A stretch of DNA of 64,000 nucleotides from Vigna angularis (Eukaryota; Streptophyta; Magnoliopsida; Fabales; Fabaceae): assembly GCF_016808095.1 (NCBI RefSeq), contig NC_068974.1, positions 27,264,825 to 27,328,824 on the forward strand, read 5' to 3'. Of the stretch, positions 35,760-46,324 are shown in pieces (position 1 is the first letter of the stretch; each line of letters opens with the position of its first letter). Position numbers and translations under genes: made by a program. The notes under the pieces are model-generated. The model was given only the letters and a program-made list of their open reading frames with translations. It was not told the origin of the DNA and did not search any database.

Positions 35760-36650
35760 TTAAATCACTAGGTTGCCTCCCAGCAAGCGCTCTTTTAACG
35801 TCAGTAGCTTGACCCAGTAAAGCTCATGTTCCATCTTCTTTTTCTTCTTTCTACTGAACTTCTTCAGAAATTTAATAAAACCAGGAACCTGTTGCAGTGT
35901 CTCAATCATAGGAACTTTAATCTCCAATTTCTTGAAGATTTCCATAAAGCGCTCAAATTTCTTTTCCTTCCTATGATACTTCTTTAGATGAGGATGGGGT
36001 TTTTCATATGATTCCTTCTTCTTTCCTCTCATCTTCTTTTTCTTACTTTTCCTCTCCCTAAATTTTCTCTTTTTCTTTTCTCTTATTTTTTTCTTCCCTT
36101 CTCTTTTTCTTCTCAACTTCTTTATTTTCACACAAATTTTCTTTCTCTCTTCTCTCTCAACCACTTCTTTTTCTTTTTCTTTATCTTTATCTTTCTCACT
36201 CAACTCTTCTTTTTCTTTTCTCTCTATCTTTTCCTCATCTCTCCCTATTTTTTTCTCATAAAAAATCTTGTCACTTTCAGTGACAATGGCTTGACCTTCT
36301 TCCTTAGGGTTAACTTTAGTATTAACCTTAAAATCGTTCAATCTTTGACTAATGTAACGAAGGTTCATCTCCATCCTTTTACATGATGCTTCAATGTTTT
36401 TCTGAGTGGAGATGGACACCTGCAAAAATTGTTGAAGTATGTCTTCCAACGTTGACCTTCTTTCCGATAGAGAGGGTTGTTGCTGCCATTGTTGTTGTGG
36501 TTGATTCTCAAATTGTCCGGCAGCTTGCCAAAATTGACTTTGATCAATGCTTGAGTGAGGTTCCCACCAGTGGTATAGATTACTTTGGTAGAATTGAGTG
36601 CCCATATAGTTAAATTCTTGTCCGAATTGCATCCTGCAAGCATTAGGCAC
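35760..36650 (-). CDS. Gypsy gag-like ORF of the non-autonomous element (296 aa)
   Basis: One uninterrupted frame. The N-terminal part is Gln/Trp-rich with LEDILQQFLQVSISTQKN, as in the C-terminal half of Athila/Tat-type gag. A 100-residue Lys/Glu-rich stretch follows. The end resembles the gag-protease junction of those elements (FMEIFKKLEIKVPMIETLQQ, then VPGFIKFLKK). The last residues (RLLGGN) come from the GCGCTTGCTGGGAGGCAACC motif typical of the 3' untranslated region of such elements, so gag has been joined directly to the 3' region with pol deleted. A second copy of a similar GGGAGGCAACC motif lies at about 35517-35527. May still be translatable; its function in trans is unknown. Confidence 0.75.
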   Translation of the reverse strand: MPNACRMQFGQEFNYMGTQFYQSNLYHWWEPHSSIDQSQFWQAAGQFENQPQQQWQQQPSLSERRSTLEDILQQFLQVSISTQKNIEASCKRMEMNLRYISQRLNDFKVNTKVNPKEEGQAIVTESDKIFYEKKIGRDEEKIERKEKEELSEKDKDKEKEKEVVEREERKKICVKIKKLRRKREGKKKIREKKKRKFRERKSKKKKMRGKKKESYEKPHPHLKKYHRKEKKFERFMEIFKKLEIKVPMIETLQQVPGFIKFLKKFSRKKKKKMEHELYWVKLLTLKERLLGGNLVI

Positions 36651-36912
36651 AAAACTCTAGAAAATATTTGTTAACACAAAAAGATGGAGAAGATAGATAA
36701 AAAAAATTAAAAGATATAATTGAAAAAGATAGGAAGATAGGAAATAAAAACAGAAAATAAAATAAAATAAAATAAAATAATAACCGAAAAATAAAAACAG
36801 AAAATAAAAATAGAAAAATAAAAAAAGAAATTCAAAAGTCGAAATTTAAAATTCAAAATTCAAAAACAAGTCAAAGATAATCAATAATCACACAAATAAA
36901 CTAGTTAAACCA

Positions 36913-36938
36913 CGAGTCCCCGGCAACGGCACCAAAAA
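36913..36938 (-). promoter_or_regulatory. Primer-binding site of the gypsy element
   Basis: On the minus strand, just inside the 5' LTR: TGGTGCCGTTGCCGGGGA, one base from the TGGCGCC... primer site common in plant Athila/Tat gypsy elements. This fixes the element's orientation. Confidence 0.85.
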
Positions 36939-36940
36939 CT

Positions 36941-38379
36941 TGATGACAAATTTATGAACACCGAAAAACGGCGCCAAAAACTTGTTTAACCCTCGGCAAG
37001 TGTGACCAAATCGTATCAAGTAATAAACTCGGTAAGACCAAGTATCGTTCTCCCAAAGGACTCACGGCCTAGTTAGTTATATGATTTCTTGATTATTTAA
37101 GACTTGTGAACAAATTGTTATAAGTTTCAAATGCAAAAGACAAAAAGTAAACATGTATGCATGTGATGATCAATGGGAAAGAAGAACACAAACACTGAAC
37201 GAATTATATGGATGAGTATGTTGTTGGGGTAATCAACTTCATCTTATTCACTCTCATATATTTTAGGAATTCATCATTCTTTTCATTAATGTTAATGCCA
37301 CTCTCTAAATTACCTTAATTCCGATGTCTCGGCGAAGAAAGCATATCCTTAATTACGAGTTCATACAATTCCTAGCATCCCTAATAATTAATTCTGAAGC
37401 ACAGAAGCTTAAAGGCAACCAACCCTCATATCCCTATGTCTAGGCGATATTGCTTTTGGGAGAATTTTCCCGGATCTAGATTTTACCGTATGTGTCCATA
37501 TCAATAAAACCAATAATCATGACATCGAATGAGTTAAACAATGCATGCTTTGAGCAAAGAGGAAAAACCCTAACTAATGATGAAAGAAAGCATGTATCAA
37601 AGATATGATGTTTAAACACAAAATTCCATATATGAGAGCTTCACAAGATTACATTGATTCCCCAACAACAAGAAGAGTTTAGTTCACCATATTCATGATG
37701 AAACTAGATGAAATACAATGAGATAGTGAAAGATAGAACCCTAGAAAGATGAGTAGGTAGCCTTAGCATCCAAGATCTTCCTCCAAGGGGTGAAAAGATG
37801 TGTGTTTGCTTCGTACTCTGCCAAAGATACAAATCCTAGGAAGTCCTAAAGCTTATATACTATTCTAAAAAATACAGAAAATTAGGCCCAAGCCCATAAA
37901 AGTAACAGAAAACCGGTCCAAGCCCATTTAGAATGGCGCTCAGCGGTATTTTACCGCTTAACAGTACTAGCGCATGATCCATTTTGGCCCCAGCTGCTGT
38001 TTTGCCCCCTTAGCGGTGATTTCGGCACCTGAAAACTGCCGCTCAGCGCCAAATTACCGCTCAGCGCCACTCGGTCGCAACTTTTTCTGCATTCTGGTTG
38101 ACTTTTCAGCATTCTGGTTGACTGGTTGACTGGTTGACTTTTCTGGTTTCTGGTTGATTTTTCAGCATTCCAATCATTCGGTACTTCAATTCTTCTTTCA
38201 AATCATTTAATTAGCCTACAAAATCAAGGGAATCTTGCACAAAACCATTAAATTCACCTTCAACTCTCTTATTCACAAAACTAAAGCAAAAATATGAGTT
38301 CAAGCTAGTTTCTAAGTCTTAAAGGTTGCTTTTGGTATCAATTTTAAGCATAAAAATAACGGTTTTTCAACCATTATCA
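36941..38379 (-). repeat. 5' LTR of the non-autonomous gypsy element
   Basis: 1439 bp, the partner of 32430-33841. It has an extra copy of a ~17-bp CCGCTCAGCGCC phrase near 38040-38065 and a changed hairpin (ACCGCTTAACAGT at about 37953 instead of the perfect stem). Confidence 0.92.
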
Positions 38380-38384
38380 ATAGG

Positions 38385-38625
38385 ATAAACTCAAAGAAAT
38401 TTATTGATCTGAGTAAACCTACTACTAATGCATGCTTTTACTATAATACACTTGGTCACATAGTAAGAAACTGCTACTTTAGAAATGTTGGTGTTCCAAA
38501 GGGAAAATACAAATGGGTTCCCAAGGAACAACTTTCTGCTACTAACACGACATGACCCAAATTCAAATGGGTACCAGCGTCAAAACCTTTTAACTGTTGT
38601 GCAGGAAAGGAGTAGTAGTTGCTGT
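38385..38625 (+). pseudogene. Sirevirus gag C-terminal part (second zinc knuckle)
   Basis: In continuation of the interrupted gag: SKKFIDLSKP, then CFYYNTLGHIVRNCYF, a second CCHC-like knuckle with the second cysteine changed to tyrosine, then VPKGKYKWVPKEQL. TGA follows soon after, a short KWVPASKPF remnant appears, and the frame dies at about 38612. In complete relatives the protease and integrase would start here. Confidence 0.75.
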
Positions 38626-39086
38626 AGCAGTGATGAGCTAAATTGATGATATCAAATTTCTTGATTATCTACAAGCGGTAACAATCATTTTCACATTGCA
38701 TCATGCATTATATTTTTTTGAATGATTGGTTGATGAATGTATGATTGCTGATTGATTGAGATTGTTTTCTGTGAAAATCAATTTTACAACTTTTAATCGA
38801 TTGGATTGAGTACTTAATCGATTACATGTTGTTGTATGAATGTTTCTGTATTGTGAAAACCTTTTGTCATACAGAAGTCAACTTTGCAAATAACAAAATC
38901 GGTTTGATATCTCTGTCTTGTGCTTTCTCCATTTTGAAAATTTAAATGTGGGCTTATTTTGGTGATTATGGTTCACGCCCTTATATTATGTTATATCTGA
39001 GAAACTATGATAGCATTTAGTGAGGTTGGTAAGGATATTTCCAGTAACCTTAGACTGAAGAAGTGTTTCCAAGCACTCTGCATCAG

Positions 39087-39739
39087 ATGGCATCTTCATC
39101 TCAACCTTCTAGAGGAAGTAAAGGAAAAGAAATGGCAATCACAAGAGGTGCTGATCCTGAAGGGTGGATCAGTCATGATGATACAAGAGAAAGATTTGTC
39201 CGTGAACGAGTCAAGGTTGTGGTTCCTCCCAAGAATCTGAACTTGAGCATTGAGAGAGAGGGCTTTCAGTTTCCGGAATGGTTTGAAACACAGGGACTTT
39301 CTATATTTGTACAAATGAAAGGCGACTGGTATCCGGACCTTGTAAGAGTATTTTATCGCAACCTAATATTGTTAATGGTGATATTCATTCAAGAGTGAAA
39401 GGCATAAACATTCACATTGATAACTTTATCTGGATGCTAATAACTGGACTAGAAGCAGAAGGTTCATCTTCTCATTTGTCAAATTCCGAAATTAATCAAT
39501 CTTTGAGGAAAAAAGACCTTTACATGAGCTGGCTGAGATTTCCTGGAAGATCTAATTGAGAGGCTCTTTGAACATGAAGGGTTAAAGATAGAGGAAAATA
39601 TTATTTCTTATCTTCTTGCATGGATGATCTTACCTGGAAGATTGATTCGAGACAAAATGTCTACTGAAGATGTATACTTGCTGCATGCCATCAAGAACAA
39701 TATTCCAACAAATTGGGTAGAGGTGATAAAAAATCATAT
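39087..39739 (+). pseudogene. Envelope-like / 'plant transposon protein' ORF, 5' part
   Basis: From ATG 39087: MASSSQPSRGSKGKEMA, then RERFVRERVKVVVPPKN, GFQFPEWFETQGL and GDWYPDLVRVFY. This matches the envelope-like or putative transposon proteins of legume Sireviruses. The first frame ends at 39398 after a frameshift, and other frames continue the family pattern (KGINIHIDNFIWM, DVYLLHAIKNNI) to NWVEVI at about 39730, where the Ogre-like LTR is inserted. Function in the family is unproven. No transmembrane segment is evident in the part seen. Confidence 0.7.
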
Positions 39740-40374
39740 TGTCGCAATCGGAATCGCGACGGGACGATGATCCAAAAAGATGGGTTTTAGAAAAAGAGAT
39801 TTGGAGTCGCCACCATAGTTTATTCTGAAAAACTACGGAAAAACCATAAAATGATAAGACACGGTCCACGAAAACCAGATTCTGGGTTCAAGAGTCGGTT
39901 ACGCGTAGGGAAGGTGTTAGCACCCTACAACGCCTGCCCTAAGGCAGTACCTTTAACTAAATACGCGAAATGATGTGGTTTACAAAATGTTTAACTATCC
40001 CCTAAAATAAAATTCTAAATAAACAAAACATATTTTTTAGTTTTTTGGGTCCGACAAGGAGTGACCTTGCTCCTACGTATTCTCATTCAAAATGAGAAAT
40101 CAGGGTTACGTAGTTCTTTGGAAACTATTTGGAATGTTTGTTTGGAGAATTGTTTGAGAATTTTGTTTGGAAATGATTATGGATAATTTTGGATTTTTGG
40201 GAAGTGAACCTGACAAGGACTAGCCTTGCTCCTACATATCTCCACTCTTGATGGAGAATCAAGGATCACGTAGTTTTGGCTAAAAGATTGCTTGTTCAGA
40301 AAGGATGTTTTCATGGCTGAAAGAATGTTTATTCAAAATGGATGTTTTTAGTTTTTGAAGGTTTTTTCATTTTT

Positions 40375-41005
40375 GGTATTCTTTATAAAAGAAAGAGAAA
40401 GGGTTTTTAGCACAAGGACGATGCGAGCGATCACACATGTGCTTAACCTTTAAAATATTTTTTGGTATTTTTTATAAAAGAAAGAGAAAAGGTTTTTAGC
40501 ACAAGGACGATGCGAGCGATCACACATGTGCTTAACCTTTAAAATACTTTTTGGTATATTTTATAAAAGAAAGAAAAAAGGTTTTTAGCACAAGGACGAT
40601 GCGAGCGATCACACATGTGCTTAACCTTTAAAATATTTTTTATTATATATTTTTTTAGAATAGAAGAAGAAAAGGTTTTAGCACAAGGACGATGCGTGCG
40701 ATCACACATGTGCCTAAACCTTTAAAATATTTTATTATTATTTTTTTTTAGAAAAGAAGAAGAAAAGGTTTTAGCACAAGGACGATGCGTGCGATCACAC
40801 ATGTGCCTAAACCTTTAAAATATTTTATTATTTTCTGTTTTTTTTTTAGAAAAGAAGAAGAAAAGGTTTTAGCACAAGGACGATGCGTGCGATCACACAT
40901 GTGCCTAAACCTTTAAAATATTTTATTATATTTTTTTTTAGAAAAGAAGAAGAAGAGGTTTTAGCACAAGGACGATGCGTGCGATCACACATGTGCCAAA
41001 ACCTT
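40375..41005. repeat. Tandem repeat inside the Ogre-like LTR, 7 copies, period 89-98 bp
   Basis: The core GCACAAGGACGATGCG followed by GATCACACATGTGC recurs with its ACAAGG at 40412, 40501, 40590, 40683, 40776, 40874 and 40966. Copies 1-3 have GCGAGCG and copies 4-7 GCGTGCG, so two sub-families expanded in turn; length changes are in the T/A-rich spacer. The core is bounded by GCACA and TGTGC, an inverted pair. Confidence 0.9.
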
Positions 41006-41639
41006 AAAAATATTTTTGTAAATTTTGTATATATATATATAAATATTTTATTTTTTTATGTATTATTAAATATGTATTTTAAAATAAATAGATATTTAGA
41101 ATAAAAAAATAAAATAAAATAAAGATAATAACAACAATAAAAATAATAAAATAAAAAAAATAAAAAAACAAATAGAATAAGATAAATAAGGGAACAAAAT
41201 AAAATAAATAAAGAAAAGCAAATAAATAAATAAGTAATAAAAATAAAACAAATAGTGGGGTGCCCAAATGAGAAAATGGGGTGCCTAAATTATTTTTCCT
41301 TTTATAAGCAGATTGGGCCTAAACCCAAACTGAAAGGGGGTAAGAAAGTGAGAGAAAGGGGGTGAGGAAATGAGAATAGGGGGTGAGGAAGTGAGAATAG
41401 GGGGTAGAGGCAAGAAAAGGAATTTTATTTTTTTTGTTATCATTTTTTAAGAACAGGATGGGCCTAAGCCCAGGCCAAGAGAACGTATGGGGGTGTGCGG
41501 GTGAAAAACGGGGGCTGCGCGAAGGAGAAAGGAGTTTTTCTTCTTCTTGGGCTTGACCCAGCACTAGCCAGGGGTGACCTTTCTGACCTAGAATCCCCTA
41601 GGGGTTCAGCATTCCCCTTCCATTCCTCACCCACTCAGA

Positions 41640-42160
41640 TCCAACACTCTCCCGTAAGCTCACTCCCTCAACTCACACACTCTCCACAAACCCAAGGTCT
41701 CTTACTCTCTCTGCAGGCTCACCACCTCTTCATCCGGAACCGGCCACCGCGCCACTAGCGACACCTCGTCTCGACGCCGTCGGCGAGACCTCGCCCCACC
41801 GTGGCCACCGTTGGCCGCAACGCCTTCGCCCTCCCTCTCTTCTCGCTTCGGAGACGATGACCCAGGGAGGGGTTTGCTTCCTCTACACATGCGCCACCAC
41901 CTCCGCCAAGACCGGCCGCCGTTAGTGCGCCGATGGCCGCCACAGATCCTTCCAGTTGTCGCGCCAAGCCCTCGCTCCTCTACCTCCCTCCTTCTCTTCT
42001 TCATTTGCAAAAGGGGCAATCCCTTTCCCTCTTCTCCGCGTTCGAGAGCGGCAACCCCGAGGAGGGTTCTGCCTCCGCTGCACGGTCACTACAACCTCTT
42101 CAAACCGACCCCGCGTCACCACCTTCTACCCGGTTGATGATCTTCTCCCCGCTCCGACGA
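41640..42160. other. GC-rich codon-like segment in the Ogre-like LTR
   Basis: About 500 bp of GC-rich sequence gives overlapping open frames on both strands (41702-42019 minus, 41811-42137 plus, 41933-42313 plus). The translations are Pro/Arg/Ser-rich without a domain. Mutually overlapping frames mean that composition, not selection, keeps them open. Confidence 0.5.
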
Positions 42161-43516
42161 ATGGTGGTGTCAAACGTTGAAGGCTATGGAAAATCAGAAG
42201 GCTCACGTTGCTCCATGTCTTCGAAGAGGAGAAACCGAGAATGGATTTTCACAACTTCATTGTACAAGATTGGAACGTGTTTGTGTGCGTATGAGTGTGA
42301 ATGTGGATTTTGATTCTCTGCTTTTCAGGTGAAGGGATACAACAAAGCCATGTTTATGGTGTTGGAGTTGGGGATGAATGAGTGGCGAGGGAGGGCATCC
42401 ATACAAAGTTACAGAACACAGCCAAATGCAACGAAACAAATACCATTCCAGATACCATCTCAATGGTGATACGACTTCAAAAACTGAATTTTGGTTTGGT
42501 TTATTTGGGAATGGGATGGAAAAGGATGGTGATGGATAATGTGGTGGTTGTTTTGCTAACGATGCAGATGCGAAGTGGAAGCTGGAGCAAGAGCTCTACG
42601 TGAGTGGCAGCCTATTCGGCCTAGCAACCGAAGGAAGACAGCATAATGGGGGATCACAACTCGCATTAAGAGGATGCGAGCATGAATATTGGATGTAAAT
42701 GAATGGAATAGTGGATGAAACAGTAGGATAATCAAAAATTCATACCAGTATGACTATGGATGCGACTAACATAAATTAGGGATACTTACCTTCAATGAAA
42801 CGAGTAACCCTCTCCTTCCTCTACTATGGACTTGCTTCCACCTTTCCTCTGCTCTTCCTACCCCTTGCACTCTCCTCTCTTTGCTATCAAAAAATCTCCT
42901 CCCTCAGCAATGGATCATTCTTCAAGATGAAGGCCCCTAGAGCTCTCCAAAATCCCCCTTTCTCTATGCTTTTCTGTGCTTTTTTGTGCCACTCTGCAAT
43001 TCCGAATGCCCAAATCGTGTATGTGCCAATTCTGTAGGCTCCAAAACGTCTCTGCCACCACCCGCGGACTCTACAGAAACGGTTTTCTGCCCCCTCCTCT
43101 AGCACACACACGTACACTGTTCCCTCTAAACAAAAAGCACTTTTTCCTTCTTTTTCTTTTTTTTTATTCATTTTTTTTCACTAAAGACAAACGCCTTATT
43201 TTTTTCTTTTTAACTACATTAATTAAAGTAAAATAAAATATAAAAGGGTAAAAACAAAAAAAAAAACAAAAAAACAAACAAAGAGAAATAATAAATAAAG
43301 TGGAGAATAAAATAAGATAATTTATGTAAAGAAAGATAGGATAAAACAAAAATAATAAAAAAAAGTAATAAATAACAATATTGAAAATAAAGTAAGAAAG
43401 ATAGGATAAGACAAAAATGAAAATAAATATAAAACAAACAAAACAAGTAAATAATGAAACAGACTATAGTAAAACCAAAACAATCAATCCGGACGAAATT
43501 TGGTATTGACACATAT

Positions 43517-43925
43517 GATGAATGTTGTATTCAAGAAATCTCACTATCTACCATATGTAGTCTCTATAAGCAAAGTTATTGAAATTCAAGGAGTAAATGT
43601 AAATGGTGAGCAAAGATGCTCTTGTAGTGGCACTAATGTGATAAACCGAAACACTATTGCTTCTCTTGGTTTACTGAAGACAGTTAAAGACTGATGTTTC
43701 AAAGGTGAAGAAAACTTGTCCTATAATTTAGGAAGTACTCCGGCAGCTAATGCAGAACGTACAAATTTTATTCCTGAGACAAATTTTGAGAGATTTGCTA
43801 CTGAACAATTCATAATTTTGAATGAGAAATTCAATAATTTTGAAAGAAGATTTACTGAGGCTCAACAACGAAGAGAAGACAACACTTCTGATGAGGATAC
43901 TATGAAAACATCTAACTCAAAATAG
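43517..43925 (+). pseudogene. Envelope-like ORF, 3' part
   Basis: Resumes after the LTR with HYLPYVVSISKVIEIQGV, then NVINRNTIASLGLLKT, and after a stop (43692) a second frame with FERFATEQFIILNEKFN and an acidic end. Same family as 39087-39739; the two halves are separated only by the solo LTR and its CATAT duplication. Confidence 0.7.
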
Positions 43926-45117
43926 GGTTACAAGGAATGTTTGTCTTAATTGTTTGGTTATCTTAGTTGTTTGTTTTAGTTAGTTTGTTTAGATGTTTTG
44001 AGTGTTTCGTTTGTAGTAGGCTTTATAAGCCGTTATCTTCCTGTGTTTATCTGATTGTAATCATGATTTAAATCAATGAAATTAGATATTTTGCTTAAAT
44101 TCAATGAGTTTGATTTAAGTCGATTGTGTTATGTATGAAGTTGAATGCTTTACTGTTTATCATTGCACTCATACATTTACACATACAGATTATACCTGTA
44201 ATAATTCTTGCATTACAATAATTCTAAAATTCTTGATCTGGAAAAGATCTTGAAAGGTTTTGCAGGAACATTGCTTCTGGATTAACTACTGGAGATACAA
44301 TTCAAATGGAAAGCAATGAAGTCGATTGCAACAGTTGATAAATCGATTACTGTTTAACAGGGGTTATAAATTTCATGTTTAGGAATTTGGTTATTCAGTT
44401 TATTGATCATATTCTGTTGATTTTTTTCAATATATCTCTGTTCTATAATTGATTGAAATTACTTGAGATAATATTGAGATTGTTGATTGATATTGTATCT
44501 ATGCTACATTGATGTGTTTGAAAAATTTCTGATTTGATACAATATTGTCACATGCTTATACATGTTATGAAATGTTATGTGGAAACTGCATTGTGCATTT
44601 GGATTTTGATTATAAAACATGCATAATGGCTAGGGGAGCATTGCATAGGATCTTAGATAATTTCACATGCCTACACTATAGGGGGAGATTATATCTTTAT
44701 CATGTCATTATCTGTGACAAGGGGAGCATCATTGTGTGAATAATATGATTTACTGATGCATCTCTGAATAACTGTTTGTCAGCATATCATTATCATAAGG
44801 CATACCTTTTTTGCTAATGTACAAAGGGGGAGAATGCTGGGAGAATACTTACTCTGATAATGTTGGGAGAATACTCTGATATTCATTTTGAGCTCTGATA
44901 TATTCTGTTTGCTCTGATAAGCTCTGATACGTTCTGATATGAATTACTATATTTTTTTGAGCTGAATCAAATGGGAATATCTCAAAACGTTGGCTCTGAT
45001 ACATTTTTGATAATTTGCTAATCATTTGCACTAATACATTTTGATATGATATGATTTGATTTGTACAACATGGTTGTTTATTAATCATGGTTGTGCATCA
45101 TCAAAAAAGGGGGAGAT
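43926..45117 (+). other. 3' non-coding region with repeated polypurine tracts
   Basis: Purine tracts occur at 44632-44638 (AGGGGAG), 44681-44687 (GGGGGAG), 44717-44726, 44821-44832 (ACAAAGGGGGAG) and 45103-45116 (AAAAAAGGGGGAGA). The last one directly abuts the 3' LTR and is the likely functional primer. A CTCTGATA word is repeated at least six times between 44850 and 45000. Multiplied polypurine tracts are a known trait of Sireviruses. Confidence 0.7.
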
Positions 45118-46319
45118 TGTTGAGATTTTTGATAGGAAGAGCACTGCTCTAGCTAAACCTTACAATCTCAGAGCTTCTGGTTTTTTATGATGACATGTGC
45201 TGTTTATGTGTTACATGTTCTATTGCTTACATGCTATATGTTTTAATCAATGTGTAAATATGTTTAAAGCATTGAGAACATGATTGTGTTGATACATTGC
45301 ATTTCACTGTGCTATATAATTGATTTTATTGGTGAATGCATGTATGATGTTTTATAGAAGGAAAACCACAAGCACTTATGTTGAACTTTTAATTATGTGG
45401 CAAAACAACAATTTTAAGTCGACTTCATTATGAAGTAAGTCGATTAAATGAGATTCGACTGCATTAATTGTACATTCAATTAACTGCATTAATTGTTGCT
45501 AACTGCTATAACATAATTGTTATATTTGGCTGCATTAGTAGCTAAGTCGATTAAAATGCGTCTGAATTGTGAAAATCTATAAATTGACGCAAATTTGATT
45601 TCTGTAAGAACTTTTGTAAATCTAACAGTTTGTGATATCGTTTGTAGAAAGTGCATTCTTACAGAAAGAGAGAAAGAGCTCCAAGAAACAAGAAGTGACC
45701 GTGGTGATCATCTACTTGTGGATTCTTGAAGAGGAAGTTAACTGCACGTACAAAGGCTAATCATATCTGCACATTAGGTGTAACTAAGAGATAAAAGGCT
45801 ACAATCTTGTAAAGATTGGATTGAGGTTCCCTGTTGTGATTACAGGAAGAAGAGTGTGCTACGTTCTTGACTTTGAGGGTGGCTCAAAGGGTTTGGACTG
45901 TAGGAGAGGGGATTCTTGCTGCTAGTCTGTTTGTATATGCCTATATTTTGATTAGAGGGTTAGAGAGGTGTTTTATATTTTTGATGTGAGGTCGCTATAA
46001 AAGCCTTGTTGTAAAAACCTTGATCATTATAGTGCATTGACTTCCTGTGGTTGGAAGGACACTGGATGTAGGCTTGGCCAAACCAGTATAAAAACTCAGC
46101 GTTTGATCTTTCTATCCCTACACTCTTTTATTCAGTCGACTTCTTATTGTATTGAATCGATTTAATTTTCACTGCATAAACAAATCTTTTTCCTTGCGTT
46201 TCAAGAAAGCTTTTAAAGGCATCAACTTTGCGAAAAAGATTTAAAGAAAACATTGTTTTAACATTTCACCAATTCACCCCCCTTTTGGTGTGAGAAATTA
46301 AGTCATTTTATTTTCAACA
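45118..46319 (+). repeat. 3' LTR of the Sirevirus-like element
   Basis: 1202 bp, TG...CA, the partner of 29399-30827. It is shorter because of deletions near the 5' end (about 45190) and in the region equivalent to 29770-29950. Confidence 0.9.
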
Positions 46320-46324
46320 ACATC

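Larger units (their letters stand above)
32430..38379 (-). mobile_element. Non-autonomous gypsy element (gag only), minus orientation
   Basis: LTRs at 32430-33841 and 36941-38379, both TGATGAC...TTATCA, with the 5-bp duplication ATAGG at 32425-32429 and 38380-38384. On the minus strand the right copy is the 5' LTR and is followed by a primer-binding site. The 3.1-kb interior carries one gag-like frame (35760-36650) and then only non-coding sequence, so protease, RT and integrase are absent. The two LTRs differ by roughly 2-3% by eye plus small indels, so this is a recent insertion compared with its host element. Confidence 0.92.
39740..43511. mobile_element. Solo LTR, Ogre/Tat-like, 3.77 kb
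   Basis: TGTCGCAATCGG...GGTATTGACA, flanked by CATAT at 39735-39739 and 43512-43516. Near the left end are the phrases GGAGTCGCCACC and AAGGTGTTAGCACCC, seen in Tat/Ogre-type LTRs, which are unusually long. It carries a 7-copy tandem repeat (40375-41005), an AT-rich block, a purine/G-run cluster (41336-41404) and a GC-rich segment (41640-42160). No internal region. It interrupts the envelope-like ORF. Transcriptional orientation is not established. Confidence 0.85.
29399..46319 (+). mobile_element. Sirevirus-like copia element with gag and envelope-like ORF but no pol
   Basis: Left LTR 29399-30827 and right LTR 45118-46319 both start TGTTGAGAT and end TTTTCAACA. The 5-bp duplication ACATC is at 29394-29398 and 46320-46324. 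Inside are a primer-binding site (about 30829), gag (30909 to about 32425, resuming at 38385), an envelope-like ORF (39087-39739 and 43517-43925) and several polypurine tracts (44631-45117). Integrase, reverse transcriptase and RNase H are not found anywhere in it: the gag tail at about 38610 runs into about 450 bp of non-coding DNA before the envelope-like ORF. Two later insertions (32430-38379 and 39740-43511) account for 9.7 kb of the 16.9 kb. Confidence 0.85.

Noticed and set aside
40375..41005. CRISPR-like regular repeats
   Set aside because: Plant nuclear DNA; spacers are A/T-rich length variants of one repeat unit rather than unique sequences.
41319..42313. Cluster of overlapping frames in the Ogre-like LTR
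   Set aside because: Open because of base composition; all six readings lack any domain and lie in LTR sequence.
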